A stretch of 64,000 nt of DNA from assembly GCA_037179335.1 (NCBI GenBank), contig JAKZHN010000002.1, forward strand, positions 372,001 to 436,000, written 5' to 3'. Shown in pieces: positions 63,417 to 64,000 of the stretch (the stretch's first letter is position 1; every line of letters starts with the position of its first letter). The DNA is from Cyclaneusma minus. Its lineage: Eukaryota; Ascomycota; Leotiomycetes; Marthamycetales; Marthamycetaceae. Below the pieces are notes generated by a model. That model was given only the letters and a program-made list of their open reading frames with translations. It was not told the origin of the DNA and made no database searches. Position numbers and translations under genes: made by a program.

Positions 63417-64000
63417 ACTCGCGCCCAAGCGACTACTATGACACGATGAAAATCGCGCGCTACACTGACACGTCTGAAAGCTCGACATACTGTGACACTT
63501 TAATGAGTCAAGAGCACTACTATGTGCCGACGGGACTGGGCATCCGTAACAGCTACAGTCCCGTCGGCACCACCGACAGTGGATCGACTGAGCGGAGAGA
63601 CTACATCAACTGGCATCCTCGCAGACCCGTTCACCCCACACGCAAGCTCGGGGCTTGTTCAAACTTCGCAGGAAGACTAGTTTGCAATTGACCCTGGTCT
63701 CGAAGATGGAGCTCCGCGTGAGGCTTTTGCCAGGCAGCCCCAACGACCGATCACGGATCGGGCCTCGTCGCGCCTTCCTTCGCATTTGGCGGGGCTCGGT
63801 CCGTCCCAAAGAGTCCTCGTGGGACTTGAGCTATCTCGGGTAGCTGGAAGTCAACTCTGAAGGGAGAAGCGGTTCCTTCTCCCTGCTCATCCGCACTGAG
63901 CGGGCCTTGTGGCGAAGCGTTTTATTGCTGCTGGGTCCGGTCCCTCGTGAAGAAGCGGTCACACCGTCAGTGTATGAGTACAGTATGGAAAGGGGGCTCT
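63417..64000. other. Right end of window, no gene seen
   Basis: The last 580 bases carry one strong hairpin and no supported gene. Short frames exist on both strands, without domains. Confidence 0.4.
63524..63570. repeat. Perfect 15-base inverted repeat (hairpin)
   Basis: GTGCCGACGGGACTG at 63524-63538 is followed after 17 bases by its exact complement at 63556-63570. The stem is GC-rich and would be stable in DNA or RNA. Confidence 0.8.

Overview
This is nuclear DNA of a filamentous ascomycete (Pezizomycotina). Genes are interrupted by short introns of about 42-140 bases with GT...AG ends and CTAAC-like branch sites. The gene content is typically fungal: a PKS-NRPS hybrid synthase, a Zn2Cys6 regulator, CYP52-type and other P450s, a Dal5-like transporter, CTR9 and a Snf2-type remodeler. 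The class cannot be fixed from the sequence alone; Dothideomycetes or Leotiomycetes are reasonable guesses. Spliced gene models were worked out by eye from splice sites and reading-frame continuity.

Layout. 1-3.3 kb is non-coding and holds an artefact-like tract of 467 C with near-duplicate flanks. 3.3-7 kb has a sulfotransferase-family gene and a DUF7702-like membrane protein. 7.1-8.2 kb is the front half of a P450 gene with a 6-base micro-exon and no haem-binding half. 8.9-37 kb is a secondary-metabolite cluster: MFS transporter, CYP52-type P450, 2-oxoglutarate/Fe(II) oxygenase, stand-alone enoyl reductase, a PKS-NRPS of about 3963 residues, and a short-chain dehydrogenase. 39-41 kb carries an unknown protein and a small kinase-like protein, followed by a Tc1/mariner-type MITE filled with 19-base tandem repeats. 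42.5-60.5 kb is a conserved block: monothiol glutaredoxin (Grx3/4 type), a membrane protein with repeated SGS motifs, a Zn2Cys6 factor, a Sth1/Snf2-type ATPase with bromodomain, and CTR9. 60.5-64 kb has no firm gene but contains a duplicated exon-plus-intron module and two inverted repeats.

How the cluster probably works (inference from family knowledge). The PKS half (KS-AT-DH-MT-KR-ACP) has no working enoyl reductase, and the divergently transcribed reductase upstream would supply that step in trans. The NRPS half (C-A-T-R) then couples an amino acid and releases the product through a reductase-like domain that keeps the Tyr-Lys pair, giving an aldehyde or, if it acts as a Dieckmann cyclase, a tetramic acid. 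The P450, the 2OG oxygenase and the SDR would tailor the product and the MFS protein may move it. No pathway regulator, alpha/beta hydrolase, O-methyltransferase or recognisable pericyclase lies next to the synthase.
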